A stretch of 11,416 bases of DNA. It comes from JAVZGQ01 sp038998365 (GTDB taxonomy: Archaea > Aenigmatarchaeota > Aenigmatarchaeia > CG10238-14 > SCSR01). A program made the position numbers and the translations under genes. Below are positions 1-6,628 of this stretch, one piece after another. Location of the stretch: contig JAVZHJ010000024.1 of assembly GCA_038998365.1 (NCBI GenBank), positions 1 to 11,416 on the forward strand, in the 5' to 3' direction. The notes beneath the pieces are model-generated. The model did not search any database, had not been told where the DNA came from, and was given only the letters and a program-made list of their open reading frames with translations. Each line of letters opens with the position of its first letter. Within the stretch, counting starts at the first letter, position 1.

Positions 1-94
1 TTTCATCCACGCCACATTCTCTTGCAACTTCTCTTCTTACTTTTTCTTCTAAAGAGATTGGGCCAAAAAGCCACACCAAAAGACTTTCAAACAT
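1..94 (-). CDS. Truncated gene of unknown function (5' end only)
   Basis: Reading the minus strand from an ATG at 94-92, an uninterrupted frame of 31 codons runs off the left edge. It begins MFESLLVWLFGPISLEEKVR and continues with a charged helical stretch (RREVARECGVDE). The first dozen residues are hydrophobic; the rest looks like an amphipathic helix. Another in-frame ATG lies at 103-101 and would add MLI. I prefer the ATG at 94 because it sits about 28 nt from the TATA-like element at 118-127, the spacing of a leaderless archaeal start. No Shine-Dalgarno sequence is visible before either start. The gene diverges from the AMMECR1 gene. Too little is present to name a product. Confidence 0.5.
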   Translation of the reverse strand, partial: MFESLLVWLFGPISLEEKVRREVARECGVDE

Positions 95-117
95 AATTAA
101 CATTCTGCTGTCAAGGA

Positions 118-127
118 TTTAAATTTA
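118..127. promoter_or_regulatory. Shared TATA-like element between divergent genes
   Basis: The sequence TTTAAATTTA is almost self-complementary and lies about 29 nt before the ATG at 152 (plus) and about 28 nt before the ATG at 94 (minus). Neither gene has a Shine-Dalgarno motif, so one element could serve two leaderless transcripts. The positions are seen directly; promoter function is inferred from the usual archaeal TATA box placement. Confidence 0.45.
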
Positions 128-151
128 TTTTTCCCCTTCCAATTAAAAACT

Positions 152-730
152 ATGATAAGCTTAGCTCAAGGCCAAGAGCTTGTGAAGCTTGCAAGGAAAG
201 CTGCTGAAACAAGAAAAGTAGAGAAAAAATTCAGTAAGGATTTTGAAGTTAAGAAAGGCGTTTTCGTAACAATAGAAACATATCCTGAGAAAGAGTTGAG
301 AGGATGCATAGGCTTTCCTTATCCAATTTATCCCTTAGGCGAAGCAGTGCAAAAAGCTGCAATAGCTGCAGCTTTTGAAGATCCCAGATTTGGACCTATT
401 ACAAAAGAAGAATTGAGCAAAGTTGTTTTTGAAGTTTCGATTTTAACTGAACCTGAGCTGATTCAAGTTAAAGAACCGAAAGAATATTTTGAGAAAATTG
501 AAGAAGGAAAAGATGGCTTGATATTGCAAAACGGACCTTTTACTGGCTTGTTCTTGCCGCAAGTTTGGAATTACTTCAAAACAAAAGAAGAATTTCTAGA
601 AAATCTTTGTTTCAAAGCTGGTTTATCGCCAGACTACATTTACGATAAGAAAACAAGAATTTTCAAGTTCAGAGCGCAAATTTTTGCTGAAGAAAAGCCG
701 AAGGGAAAAATTGTTGAAGTTAAGCTTTAG
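152..730 (+). CDS. AMMECR1-domain protein
   Basis: The 192-aa product is a full-length, single-domain member of the AMMECR1 family, which occurs across archaea, some bacteria and eukaryotes. The signature R50-G-C-I-G54 is present (LRGCIGFPYP). It is followed by the conserved AAFEDPRFGP stretch at about 73-82, VSILTEP at about 95-101, and the glycine-rich GPFTGLFLPQV segment near 127-137. The family's biochemical activity is not established; the invariant RGCIG cysteine has prompted proposals of an enzymatic role. The start is the ATG at 152, with no Shine-Dalgarno sequence and a TATA-like element at 118-127, so the message is probably leaderless. The stop codon overlaps the stop of the convergent nucleotidyltransferase gene by 3 nt (the genes share 727-730). 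I am sure of the family, not of the role. Confidence 0.95.
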   Translation: MISLAQGQELVKLARKAAETRKVEKKFSKDFEVKKGVFVTIETYPEKELRGCIGFPYPIYPLGEAVQKAAIAAAFEDPRFGPITKEELSKVVFEVSILTEPELIQVKEPKEYFEKIEEGKDGLILQNGPFTGLFLPQVWNYFKTKEEFLENLCFKAGLSPDYIYDKKTRIFKFRAQIFAEEKPKGKIVEVKL

Positions 731-1857
731 CTTCCTTCTTCCACTCCTTTGTCCTTCAAAACTTTAGCCAAATCGTGAATTAGCCTTCTCACATGTTCCC
801 TCATCTCGTAAACATCTTTATCAGGAATTTCCGTTATCTTCTTCTCATCAGCAAGCTTCTTCATGTTCACAATTTTAGACCAAACTTCAGCATAATAAGG
901 ATCAATAAGCTTTGAATCAACAAACTCCCTCTTGAAAGCTATTGGCACTTCTTCCTCTTTCTCAGGCATCTTCTTCAAACTCTTTAAAGCTGTTATTGCA
1001 GCCTTGTGCATGACTTCATAAGTTCTTTCCAAGATCTTTTCCCTCTTCCTTATTTCCAGAGCATTAAGCAATCCAAACATCTTGTTCACAAATTTCTCCG
1101 CTTTTTCAATCCACTCATCAACAAACTTACCTTCAACATCCATCAGCTCTTTGTGCTCTATCTTCTTCCTTATTTCAATTATCTCTTTAAGCCATTCAGC
1201 ATATTCAGGCTCCAAAATCCCAGGCTCAACCAAAAACTTTTTAACATCATCATAAGCTTTGCTTGGAACAGGAGGAGCCAAACCCATGAACATTAACACA
1301 GCTTGAGCTGTATTCAGCATGGCATAATAACAATCTTCAGCAAGCATTAAAAGCTTTACAGTCTTTGCTCTCATCAGCTTCTTTGGCGCACCTTCCATGT
1401 AGCTTTCGATAGCTTCTCTTGTCGCAGGAATTCTTCCCATTTCAAGAAGCTTTTTGATTGGGGCAAAAAATCCTGTGTCATAAACAGCTACTCCCTCTTT
1501 AATGAAATTGTAAATTATTGGGTGGCAAACTCTTGCGTAATCCCAGAATTCTGTTAAAGTGTAGCTTGGTTGAATCGAAAGCTTGTCAGAAATCTTTTCG
1601 GCAATTTTCTCTAGGTCATCATCAATTTTTTCTTGAAGCTCTGGAGTGATTTCGGAAGAAGTATCGTCTAAAACAACAAAAATATCAATATCGCTTTTTG
1701 GCTTGAATTCGTCCCTTGCAACAGAACCCATCATGACAATGCATTTGATGTACTTGCCATACTTTTCCAAAACTTGCTTGGCAAATTCTTCCACTTCTTT
1801 CAATCTTTGCTCCCTCGTCTCGGGCTTTTCTTCCTTTTTCTCAGCTTCGTCTACCAT
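727..1857 (-). CDS. Nucleotidyltransferase fused to two HEPN-like repeats
   Basis: The 376-aa product begins with a charged helix (1-35), then a polymerase-beta-fold nucleotidyltransferase domain with the motif G44-S-x10-D56-I-D58, the same GSx10DxD spacing as MntA-type enzymes. The segment LSIQPSYTLTEFW (93-105) lies where a third catalytic acid is often found and has Gln at the strand position, so catalysis is uncertain. Residues about 163-262 form an all-helical HEPN-like domain with R230-KKIE-H235, a perfect Rx4H ribonuclease-type motif. The Tyr two residues after the His, AMPylated in HepT, is absent (H-K-E). Residues about 270-370 look like a second copy (VDSKLIDPYYAEVW against VEPGILEPEYAEWL) in which the Arg is Met332 and the His is Asp337. 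It is the last gene of a three-gene unit, with GAGAGG 8 nt before the ATG. HEPN assignment is by motif and layout; a kanamycin-nucleotidyltransferase-like helical substrate domain is an alternative. Confidence 0.8.
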   Translation of the reverse strand: MVDEAEKKEEKPETREQRLKEVEEFAKQVLEKYGKYIKCIVMMGSVARDEFKPKSDIDIFVVLDDTSSEITPELQEKIDDDLEKIAEKISDKLSIQPSYTLTEFWDYARVCHPIIYNFIKEGVAVYDTGFFAPIKKLLEMGRIPATREAIESYMEGAPKKLMRAKTVKLLMLAEDCYYAMLNTAQAVLMFMGLAPPVPSKAYDDVKKFLVEPGILEPEYAEWLKEIIEIRKKIEHKELMDVEGKFVDEWIEKAEKFVNKMFGLLNALEIRKREKILERTYEVMHKAAITALKSLKKMPEKEEEVPIAFKREFVDSKLIDPYYAEVWSKIVNMKKLADEKKITEIPDKDVYEMREHVRRLIHDLAKVLKDKGVEEGS

Positions 1858-1860
1858 ATT

Positions 1861-2169
1861 CTAAACCTCTCTTACCGATCTTTCTGAAGTTGTTGATATG
1901 TCAGAAGAACTGACAAAATATTTACAATTACTATTACATTCATATCGGGGGGGCTGTTTATATGCACCAGATAAGATGAATATCAAATCATTTTTACCAC
2001 TCTTCAAATAAGGTTCAGGACCACTTTCTATTCGTTGAGCATATTGTGGAAAAATTTTTCTTACTTCATCAGGATCTTTTCCATAAAGCTGATCAACAGC
2101 ACAAGTACCATCTGATCTAAGATAACTCAACTTACAAGTGCCAGGCACACTTTTTCTTGACTTAGCCAT
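1861..2169 (-). CDS. Small four-cysteine protein between two nucleotidyltransferases
   Basis: This is a 102-aa protein I do not recognise. I start it at the ATG at 2169-2167 (MAKSRKSVPGTCKL), one base after the TGA of the upstream gene, with GAGGT 8 nt before it. A TTG at 2178 would add three residues but overlaps the upstream gene. It has two cysteine pairs, C-x10-C near the N-terminus (CKLSYLRSDGTC) and C-x3-C near the C-terminus (CNSNC), which could bind a metal as a small zinc-ribbon-like fold; that is inference. The C-terminus is rich in Ser/Thr. It has no membrane segment or signal peptide. Its codon choices look more AT-rich than its neighbours' and it contains no AAGCTT, a hexamer frequent nearby, so it may be a later arrival. 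A tract of seven G (plus strand 1947-1953) lies in its frame. Only 3 nt separate its stop from the next ATG. Confidence 0.75.
   Translation of the reverse strand: MAKSRKSVPGTCKLSYLRSDGTCAVDQLYGKDPDEVRKIFPQYAQRIESGPEPYLKSGKNDLIFILSGAYKQPPRYECNSNCKYFVSSSDISTTSERSVREV
1866..1871 (-). promoter_or_regulatory. Shine-Dalgarno for the 727-1857 gene
   Basis: GAGAGG on the minus strand lies 8 nt before the ATG at 1857, inside the last codons of the upstream Cys-protein gene. This supports translation coupling within the three-gene unit. Confidence 0.6.
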
Positions 2170-2170
2170 T

Positions 2171-3025
2171 TCACTCAACCTCAGGCAATTCTTCCCCCTT
2201 TAATTCTTCTGGAAGCAATTTATTAAACCTATCTATTATTTCTTTTGTAAGCTTGAGAGCCCTATCAAAATAAGCAGCATCCACTTCTTTCACAATTTTA
2301 TGGTCAATATCTTTCCAAAGCTTGTCAAGCTCTTTGAATTTTTCCACGTATTCTTTTTCCAGCTTTTTCTCTTCAACAAGTTTCTCCAAAAATTCTGGTA
2401 TTGCTTTTTGGTCAGGCTGAGCTTTGTAGTAGTGCATCACAACAGCCTGAATTATGTCAGTGGCAGCATACCTTAACTCAAAAATCATGCTCTTCAAATC
2501 GGCTTTTATTTTTTTGAATCTCACTTCTCCTGCCCTTGCTTTCAATTTTATTGTTTCTTCGCTTGGCGGAAGCAATCCCATTTCCAACATTCTTTGAACA
2601 GGCTTGATGAAGCCAGTGTCGTAGATTGGCAAACCATACCTCAAGAAGTTAACAAGCTCAGGAGAACCAGCTTTAACCCATTGCCAGAATTCCGTGAGCA
2701 AAGTGATTTGGATGTGAAGATCCTTAAGCTCATGAGCTATCAAATAAAGCTGAGAACTTACTTTGTCCAAATCTTCTGAGCTTTTGGTTGCAGTATCATC
2801 AAGAATAACCCAAACATCAGCATCGCTTCCCTTCTTCATCGTCCCTTTAGCAGCAGAGCCGAAAATTAAAACTGATTTTATCAAATTGCCATACTGCTTC
2901 CTGGCTTCATTCGTGAACTTCACAACTTTCTCAATTACTTTTTTCTGAAGCTCTGCTTGCTCTTGCTCTTCTTTCTTTGCCAATTCAACATCCTCCAATT
3001 CTTCTTCCAAGCTTTCTATGACCAT
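2171..3025 (-). CDS. Nucleotidyltransferase with HEPN-like tail lacking the catalytic Arg
   Basis: The 284-aa protein is a paralogue of the 376-aa nucleotidyltransferase two genes downstream. After a coiled, acidic N-terminus (1-35) it carries G56-S-x10-D68-A-D70, the GSx10DxD nucleotide/metal site. LHIQITLLTEFWQW (103-116) matches LSIQPSYTLTEFWDY of its sister, and YDTGF..P...LEMG (about 135-150) is shared with YDTGFFAPIKKLLEMG. The helical C-terminal part (about 165-270) aligns with the sister's first HEPN-like domain, but the Rx4H Arg is replaced: LWKDIDH (236-242) keeps His242 and has Trp237 at the Arg position. If the domain is HEPN, it is probably catalytically dead. The gene appears to have its own TATA-like element 26 nt before the ATG and leads a three-gene unit with very short gaps. 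The nucleotidyltransferase fold is secure; target and partner are unknown. Confidence 0.82.
   Translation of the reverse strand: MVIESLEEELEDVELAKKEEQEQAELQKKVIEKVVKFTNEARKQYGNLIKSVLIFGSAAKGTMKKGSDADVWVILDDTATKSSEDLDKVSSQLYLIAHELKDLHIQITLLTEFWQWVKAGSPELVNFLRYGLPIYDTGFIKPVQRMLEMGLLPPSEETIKLKARAGEVRFKKIKADLKSMIFELRYAATDIIQAVVMHYYKAQPDQKAIPEFLEKLVEEKKLEKEYVEKFKELDKLWKDIDHKIVKEVDAAYFDRALKLTKEIIDRFNKLLPEELKGEELPEVE
2178..2182 (-). promoter_or_regulatory. Shine-Dalgarno that fixes the start of the Cys protein
   Basis: GAGGT on the minus strand is 8 nt before the ATG at 2169, the same spacing seen at the next gene. It supports the ATG over the TTG at 2178, which would have no leader space. Confidence 0.5.
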
Positions 3026-3046
3026 AATTTATCTTTCACACTTAAA

Positions 3047-3055
3047 CTTAAATTT
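3047..3055 (-). promoter_or_regulatory. TATA-like element for the three-gene nucleotidyltransferase unit
   Basis: Minus-strand AAATTTAAG is centred 26 nt upstream of the ATG at 3025, directly after the stop codon of the TIM-barrel gene. This is the spacing of a leaderless archaeal promoter and no Shine-Dalgarno is visible at this start. The unit can therefore probably be transcribed independently of the genes upstream. Function is inferred from position and composition. Confidence 0.45.
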
Positions 3056-4879
3056 CTACCTATATCTTTCTTTCCTCCATTCTTCTGCTTTTCCTTTTTC
3101 AACAGCAGCTCTTCCAAAGAAGCCATGAGTTTCTTCAGGCACCGCTATCAGCCCTCTCAAAGGATCAAGACCATGCTCTCTAATCACAGTTCTCTGTCTT
3201 TCTTCTGATGCCACTTGCCTTACATCTATTCCAAAGAATTCAGGATGCTCTAGAAGCTTTTCCGGCGGTATGTCATTTTTTAAGCATTCGATAATCAATT
3301 GCAAGGCTATGACAGATTGTTGAAAGCTTTCTGGTCCACCTCTTTCAAAAATTATGTAGCAATCTTTATCCTTGCCGAAACCTTTTTGCCTTAGCTTGTA
3401 GTACATCTCGTACAAATATTTTTGTTGGTCAGAGCCAACTTCTATTGGCAAGTGAGCTGGAGCCAAAGTGGAAGGCCAGCCCGCGTGGATTACTCTAACA
3501 TGCTTACCACCATCTTCCGGAAGTAAGTCTATGACTTTTTCTGGATCTATTCTTAAGCTTAACATGTGCTCAAAGTCCATGGCAACTGCAAAAACATTTT
3601 TTCCAGCTTTCTTATTAGCTTCTTCTACCAAGAAATAGTATTGGTAAGGGTTTGCAAGCCTAAGCCACTCTTCTATTCCTCTTCCACCCATCGGCGATTC
3701 CAAAGCAAAAATCATGCCATCTTCACTCAAGTGTTCTTTTGGGTCTTTGTATTCTTTTCTTGTTGGGAAGAAGTGGCCAAAAATGTATCTTGCTGAAACG
3801 GCGGGAACCCAAATTTCGTAAGTTGTCCTGAAATTCTCATCTTCTATCGTAAGTTTTTCTGGGCTTATTCCTCTTTTCTCCATCCACTCTTCCACACTTA
3901 TGCCATCCCTTTTTGCAAAGAATTTTATGCTTGCGTTAACTATTTTCTCCCATAAAGGATCTTTGTTTTCTTCCATCCATTTTGCAATGAAATAATAAGC
4001 CCATCTTTCTGGACCATAATGCAAGTCTCTTGAGTTAACAAGCGAAATAACATAATCGATTATATCAGTAAAAGTTATTTCCAAAGATCTTCTTATGCCT
4101 TCGTCTATTATTCCTTGCTCCGCTGCTTCTGCTTGTGTGTATTTTTTTCCAACTTGTATCTCATGACTTTGCACTCTGCTCATTATCCTATCTTGCAGAT
4201 ATTCTTCAAAAGTTCTTCCCCTCAAGAGCTCAAGCCAGAAAAAATTTTGTGGTCTTATTCCTTTTTCTTTGAAAGCATTTTCTATGTCTTTCTTGTCTAT
4301 TTGTCCCACAGCTTTGCCTTTTTCTTTCCAAACATTCATCAAAATCTCAATCATCTCTTTTGACCTATCTTCCTTGCTTCCACTAACCAACCAATTCAAA
4401 AGCCATTTGTTTTCATCTCTTGTCAAAAATTCCCTTAAAGTATTTCCATCTGGATCCACTAAATCGCTTGCTTGCAAAGTTCTTTCAAGCAAGCGAAAAG
4501 GCTCAGATTCTGAAGAATGGATCAAAACATATTTTGCCCCTATGTCTTTTGAATGCTTTAAAACCCAAATAAGTCTTTCATGAGATCTTTCGTACTCCAT
4601 CTTTATGGCAGAATCAAGCTCAGCAGCCTCGACACCAAAAGCTCTTGTTTCGCTATGAATCCCAAAATTTATCTTGAGTTTTTCTATTATGTCTTTCTTC
4701 ATTTTTTTCTCTAGCTCAGGCTCTTCAAATTCAGAAAGCGACTCTAAATCAAGCTGAACAAAGTTCACACCTTTTGTTATTCCTGCTTGGGCTTTCTTGA
4801 ACAAACCAGCTAACTGAGGCTTTTCTTCGGCACTAGCAACACCAAAAGCTCCTGTTGAGACTCCAAGCACATAACCCAT
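3056..4879 (-). CDS. Endonuclease IV/xylose-isomerase-like TIM barrel with a large insertion
   Basis: The 607-aa protein has the AP endonuclease 2 / sugar isomerase TIM-barrel pattern split into two halves. The N-terminal half contains GIHSE (H75) and VLIHSSES (H121). After a mostly helical insertion of about 260 residues (122-386) come FALES (E394), MDFEH (D435, H438), VIHAG (H465), AHLPI (H476) and FERGG (E512). By order and spacing these match E. coli Nfo H69, H109, E145, D179, H182, H216, H231 and E261. The ligand equivalent to D229 would be Pro474, so the three-metal site is one residue short. A C-terminal extension of about 95 residues follows. Typical family members are about 280-300 aa, so half of this protein is unique. 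It could be a nuclease acting on damaged DNA or a sugar isomerase/epimerase relative; the ligands do not decide this. Its ATG is 8 nt after the 571-aa gene, with GGTGA at the junction, so the two are co-translated. Confidence 0.8.
   Translation of the reverse strand: MGYVLGVSTGAFGVASAEEKPQLAGLFKKAQAGITKGVNFVQLDLESLSEFEEPELEKKMKKDIIEKLKINFGIHSETRAFGVEAAELDSAIKMEYERSHERLIWVLKHSKDIGAKYVLIHSSESEPFRLLERTLQASDLVDPDGNTLREFLTRDENKWLLNWLVSGSKEDRSKEMIEILMNVWKEKGKAVGQIDKKDIENAFKEKGIRPQNFFWLELLRGRTFEEYLQDRIMSRVQSHEIQVGKKYTQAEAAEQGIIDEGIRRSLEITFTDIIDYVISLVNSRDLHYGPERWAYYFIAKWMEENKDPLWEKIVNASIKFFAKRDGISVEEWMEKRGISPEKLTIEDENFRTTYEIWVPAVSARYIFGHFFPTRKEYKDPKEHLSEDGMIFALESPMGGRGIEEWLRLANPYQYYFLVEEANKKAGKNVFAVAMDFEHMLSLRIDPEKVIDLLPEDGGKHVRVIHAGWPSTLAPAHLPIEVGSDQQKYLYEMYYKLRQKGFGKDKDCYIIFERGGPESFQQSVIALQLIIECLKNDIPPEKLLEHPEFFGIDVRQVASEERQRTVIREHGLDPLRGLIAVPEETHGFFGRAAVEKGKAEEWRKERYR
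4464..4496. repeat. Near-perfect intragenic palindrome
   Basis: An 11-base arm TCGCTTGCTTG (4464-4474) is exactly complementary to CAAGCAAGCGA (4486-4496). The 11-base interval continues the pairing: AAAG (4476-4479) pairs with CTTT (4482-4485), leaving a single bulged C and a two-base loop. The element lies inside the TIM-barrel gene, where it encodes RLLERTLQASD, just after the H121 metal-ligand strand. It could form a strong hairpin in DNA or mRNA; whether it does anything is unknown. Confidence 0.7.
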
Positions 4880-4887
4880 TCAATCAC

Positions 4888-6603
4888 CTATGGCACACCA
4901 AAAGAAGATTTTATGAAGCCAACTATCATGCCCCAAGTTGCTCCAACCTCTCGTAAATAGTATTTGGTTATTCTTTCCTTGAAAGCAAATTCGTAAGGAA
5001 TTTCGTAAGGAACTTTAGCTCTGAAGAACTTCAGCTCCAAACCAAAGAACTCAAAAAATTTTTCGAAAGCTTTGCTTATTCCTTCAAAAGGATTTTCTTT
5101 TGCTTTCTTCTCTTCTTTCTTCTCTTCTTCAAGCTTTATCGTGTATTCTTTCACAAGCTCATCAATATCAACAATTTCCTTTTTCCCCCCTTTCTCCAAA
5201 ACTCCTGCTTCGCCTAGCATTTGTTTCAAGTATGCTTCAAGCTTCTTGTCTTTTGCTTCAAGCTCTATCAACCTGCCTATAATTACATTTTGAGTTTCAA
5301 GCCAAGCAGTTATTCTGTCAAACATCAAATCTTCAATTTCAGTCCCGTTTGGCAAGCGAATTACTGCTCTATTCACGGGAATTTCAAAGAACATGAAGTA
5401 TGGGCTAAATACCCAAGCTTCGTAGTCTGTGGCTCCACTTACTGATTTTTCAAATCTTTCAACAAGCCTTTGCCTTGCCTTAAATATATCTTTGGCAGTG
5501 ATTTTTATTCCACTGTATTCGCTAGATTTTTCTATATTTTCAATTATTTTCCTTACAACAACATCTATGGAAGGTTCTACAGGCAAAGCTTTGACCATCC
5601 CATCTTTATCTAACAACCCTTCTTTTTTCAATTCTTCTATCTCTTTTTCAGTGAATCCAGCTTTCTCAGCAGGAATTTTGTCCAAAGGAGTTTCTCTCAC
5701 AGCTTTATATTTCTCTGGAGCTACAAAAGGCTTCCAAGCCCAAATAGTGGTAGAATCCAAAGACATTGCTTGAGAGCCGGGCCTCCAAAAAGCTGCTCTC
5801 TCAAGAGTAGAAGCAAGCCCTGAGCTGCTTAAGCCATCAACTATGGACTTGTATCTCCTTAGCGTAGGCTTGAGCATCTCTTTGTATTCTTCGTAAGATT
5901 TCCTCCTTGCTTCAACCATTGCAATCAAGCTTTTAAATCTCTCTTCAACAGCTTTCTTGAAAAGCTCATCCCTCCATTCCTTGTAGAGCTTGTTTTTTGT
6001 TGCTAGGATTACAGCTTCAGCTTCCGAAACTCTGTGCTTTTCAGCTATTTTCTTTGGCTCAACATCCTCATCATCTAGCTTCATGAAGTCTGCAATTATG
6101 GTTGGCCACCTTCCAGCTATAGATCTCAAAGCAATTGGCTGGTTTGGCAAGTCTGTGTGAGCATCAACTTGGTCTATAAAAATTGCTTTTAGAGATTGCT
6201 CGCCTTGTAATCTAAGCTTATCATCTTTCTTCTTTTTTCCAACTTCTATCATCTTGTAGTAATCCATGAATTCCTTGTATTTTCTCAAATCATGCCTCAA
6301 AAGCTCTAAATCAGAAAGGGCAGTAGCTATGCTTGCCAAGCTTGCTTTTATTATCGCTTCCAGCTCTTCTTTTTGTTTTATTGTTAGCTGATAGTATTGC
6401 TGGAACACAGGAGTCACAACAACTTTTTCATCAACTTTAACCCTTTCAAAACCCCACTTTGGAAGCTGGAAGACCAAAGCCAAATAAACTCCTGAGCCTT
6501 TGCCAAGATTTGAATCAATATCAAGATAAATGTCACAATCTTTTGGTTGAATATTAAGACCAAAACCCGTAGGAATTTTATCATCTTTAGGATATTCGAC
6601 CAT
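4888..6603 (-). CDS. 571-aa protein of unknown function, upstream of the TIM-barrel gene
   Basis: I do not recognise this protein. Its N-terminus (1-75) looks beta-rich (FGLNIQPKDCDIYLDID). Residues 75-120 and 185-250 are long charged helices, and KKIAEKHRVSEAEAVILATK (184-203) could be read as a helix-turn-helix, weakly. A mixed region follows at 255-450, with aromatic stretches (WVFSPYFMFFEIPV, 397-410), then a Lys/Glu-rich helix at 480-505. The C-terminus (506-571) is aromatic and mildly hydrophobic but has no clear transmembrane span. There is no signal peptide. The tight junction with the TIM-barrel gene (8 nt, GGTGA) suggests a stoichiometric partner or scaffold of that enzyme; this is inference. 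The ATG at 6603 lies next to a 14-bp palindrome, and 25 nt separate it from the membrane-peptide gene upstream. Confidence 0.8.
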   Translation of the reverse strand: MVEYPKDDKIPTGFGLNIQPKDCDIYLDIDSNLGKGSGVYLALVFQLPKWGFERVKVDEKVVVTPVFQQYYQLTIKQKEELEAIIKASLASIATALSDLELLRHDLRKYKEFMDYYKMIEVGKKKKDDKLRLQGEQSLKAIFIDQVDAHTDLPNQPIALRSIAGRWPTIIADFMKLDDEDVEPKKIAEKHRVSEAEAVILATKNKLYKEWRDELFKKAVEERFKSLIAMVEARRKSYEEYKEMLKPTLRRYKSIVDGLSSSGLASTLERAAFWRPGSQAMSLDSTTIWAWKPFVAPEKYKAVRETPLDKIPAEKAGFTEKEIEELKKEGLLDKDGMVKALPVEPSIDVVVRKIIENIEKSSEYSGIKITAKDIFKARQRLVERFEKSVSGATDYEAWVFSPYFMFFEIPVNRAVIRLPNGTEIEDLMFDRITAWLETQNVIIGRLIELEAKDKKLEAYLKQMLGEAGVLEKGGKKEIVDIDELVKEYTIKLEEEKKEEKKAKENPFEGISKAFEKFFEFFGLELKFFRAKVPYEIPYEFAFKERITKYYLREVGATWGMIVGFIKSSFGVP

Positions 6604-6615
6604 AATTTAAATTAT
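6602..6615. repeat. 14-bp perfect AT palindrome at a start codon
   Basis: ATAATTTAAATTAT is its own reverse complement and overlaps the first two bases of the 571-aa gene's ATG. It is too close to the start to be a TATA box for a leaderless message. It could be a small operator or simply AT-rich sequence; chance is a real possibility. Confidence 0.4.
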
Positions 6616-6628
6616 TCTTTTCTTTGTA

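Noticed and set aside
690..760. Hairpin-type terminator between the convergent AMMECR1 and nucleotidyltransferase genes
   Set aside because: The stops overlap and no stem followed by a T run is seen; only ordinary short T stretches inside the coding sequence are present.
2176..2178. TTG start for the Cys protein adding three residues
   Set aside because: It overlaps the stop of the upstream gene and coincides with the Shine-Dalgarno; the ATG at 2169 has correct spacing.
5429..5773. Open frame of 114 codons on the plus strand inside the 571-aa gene
   Set aside because: It is a shadow of a long coding gene; the Ser/Phe-rich translation is what antisense of Lys/Glu-rich coding sequence gives.
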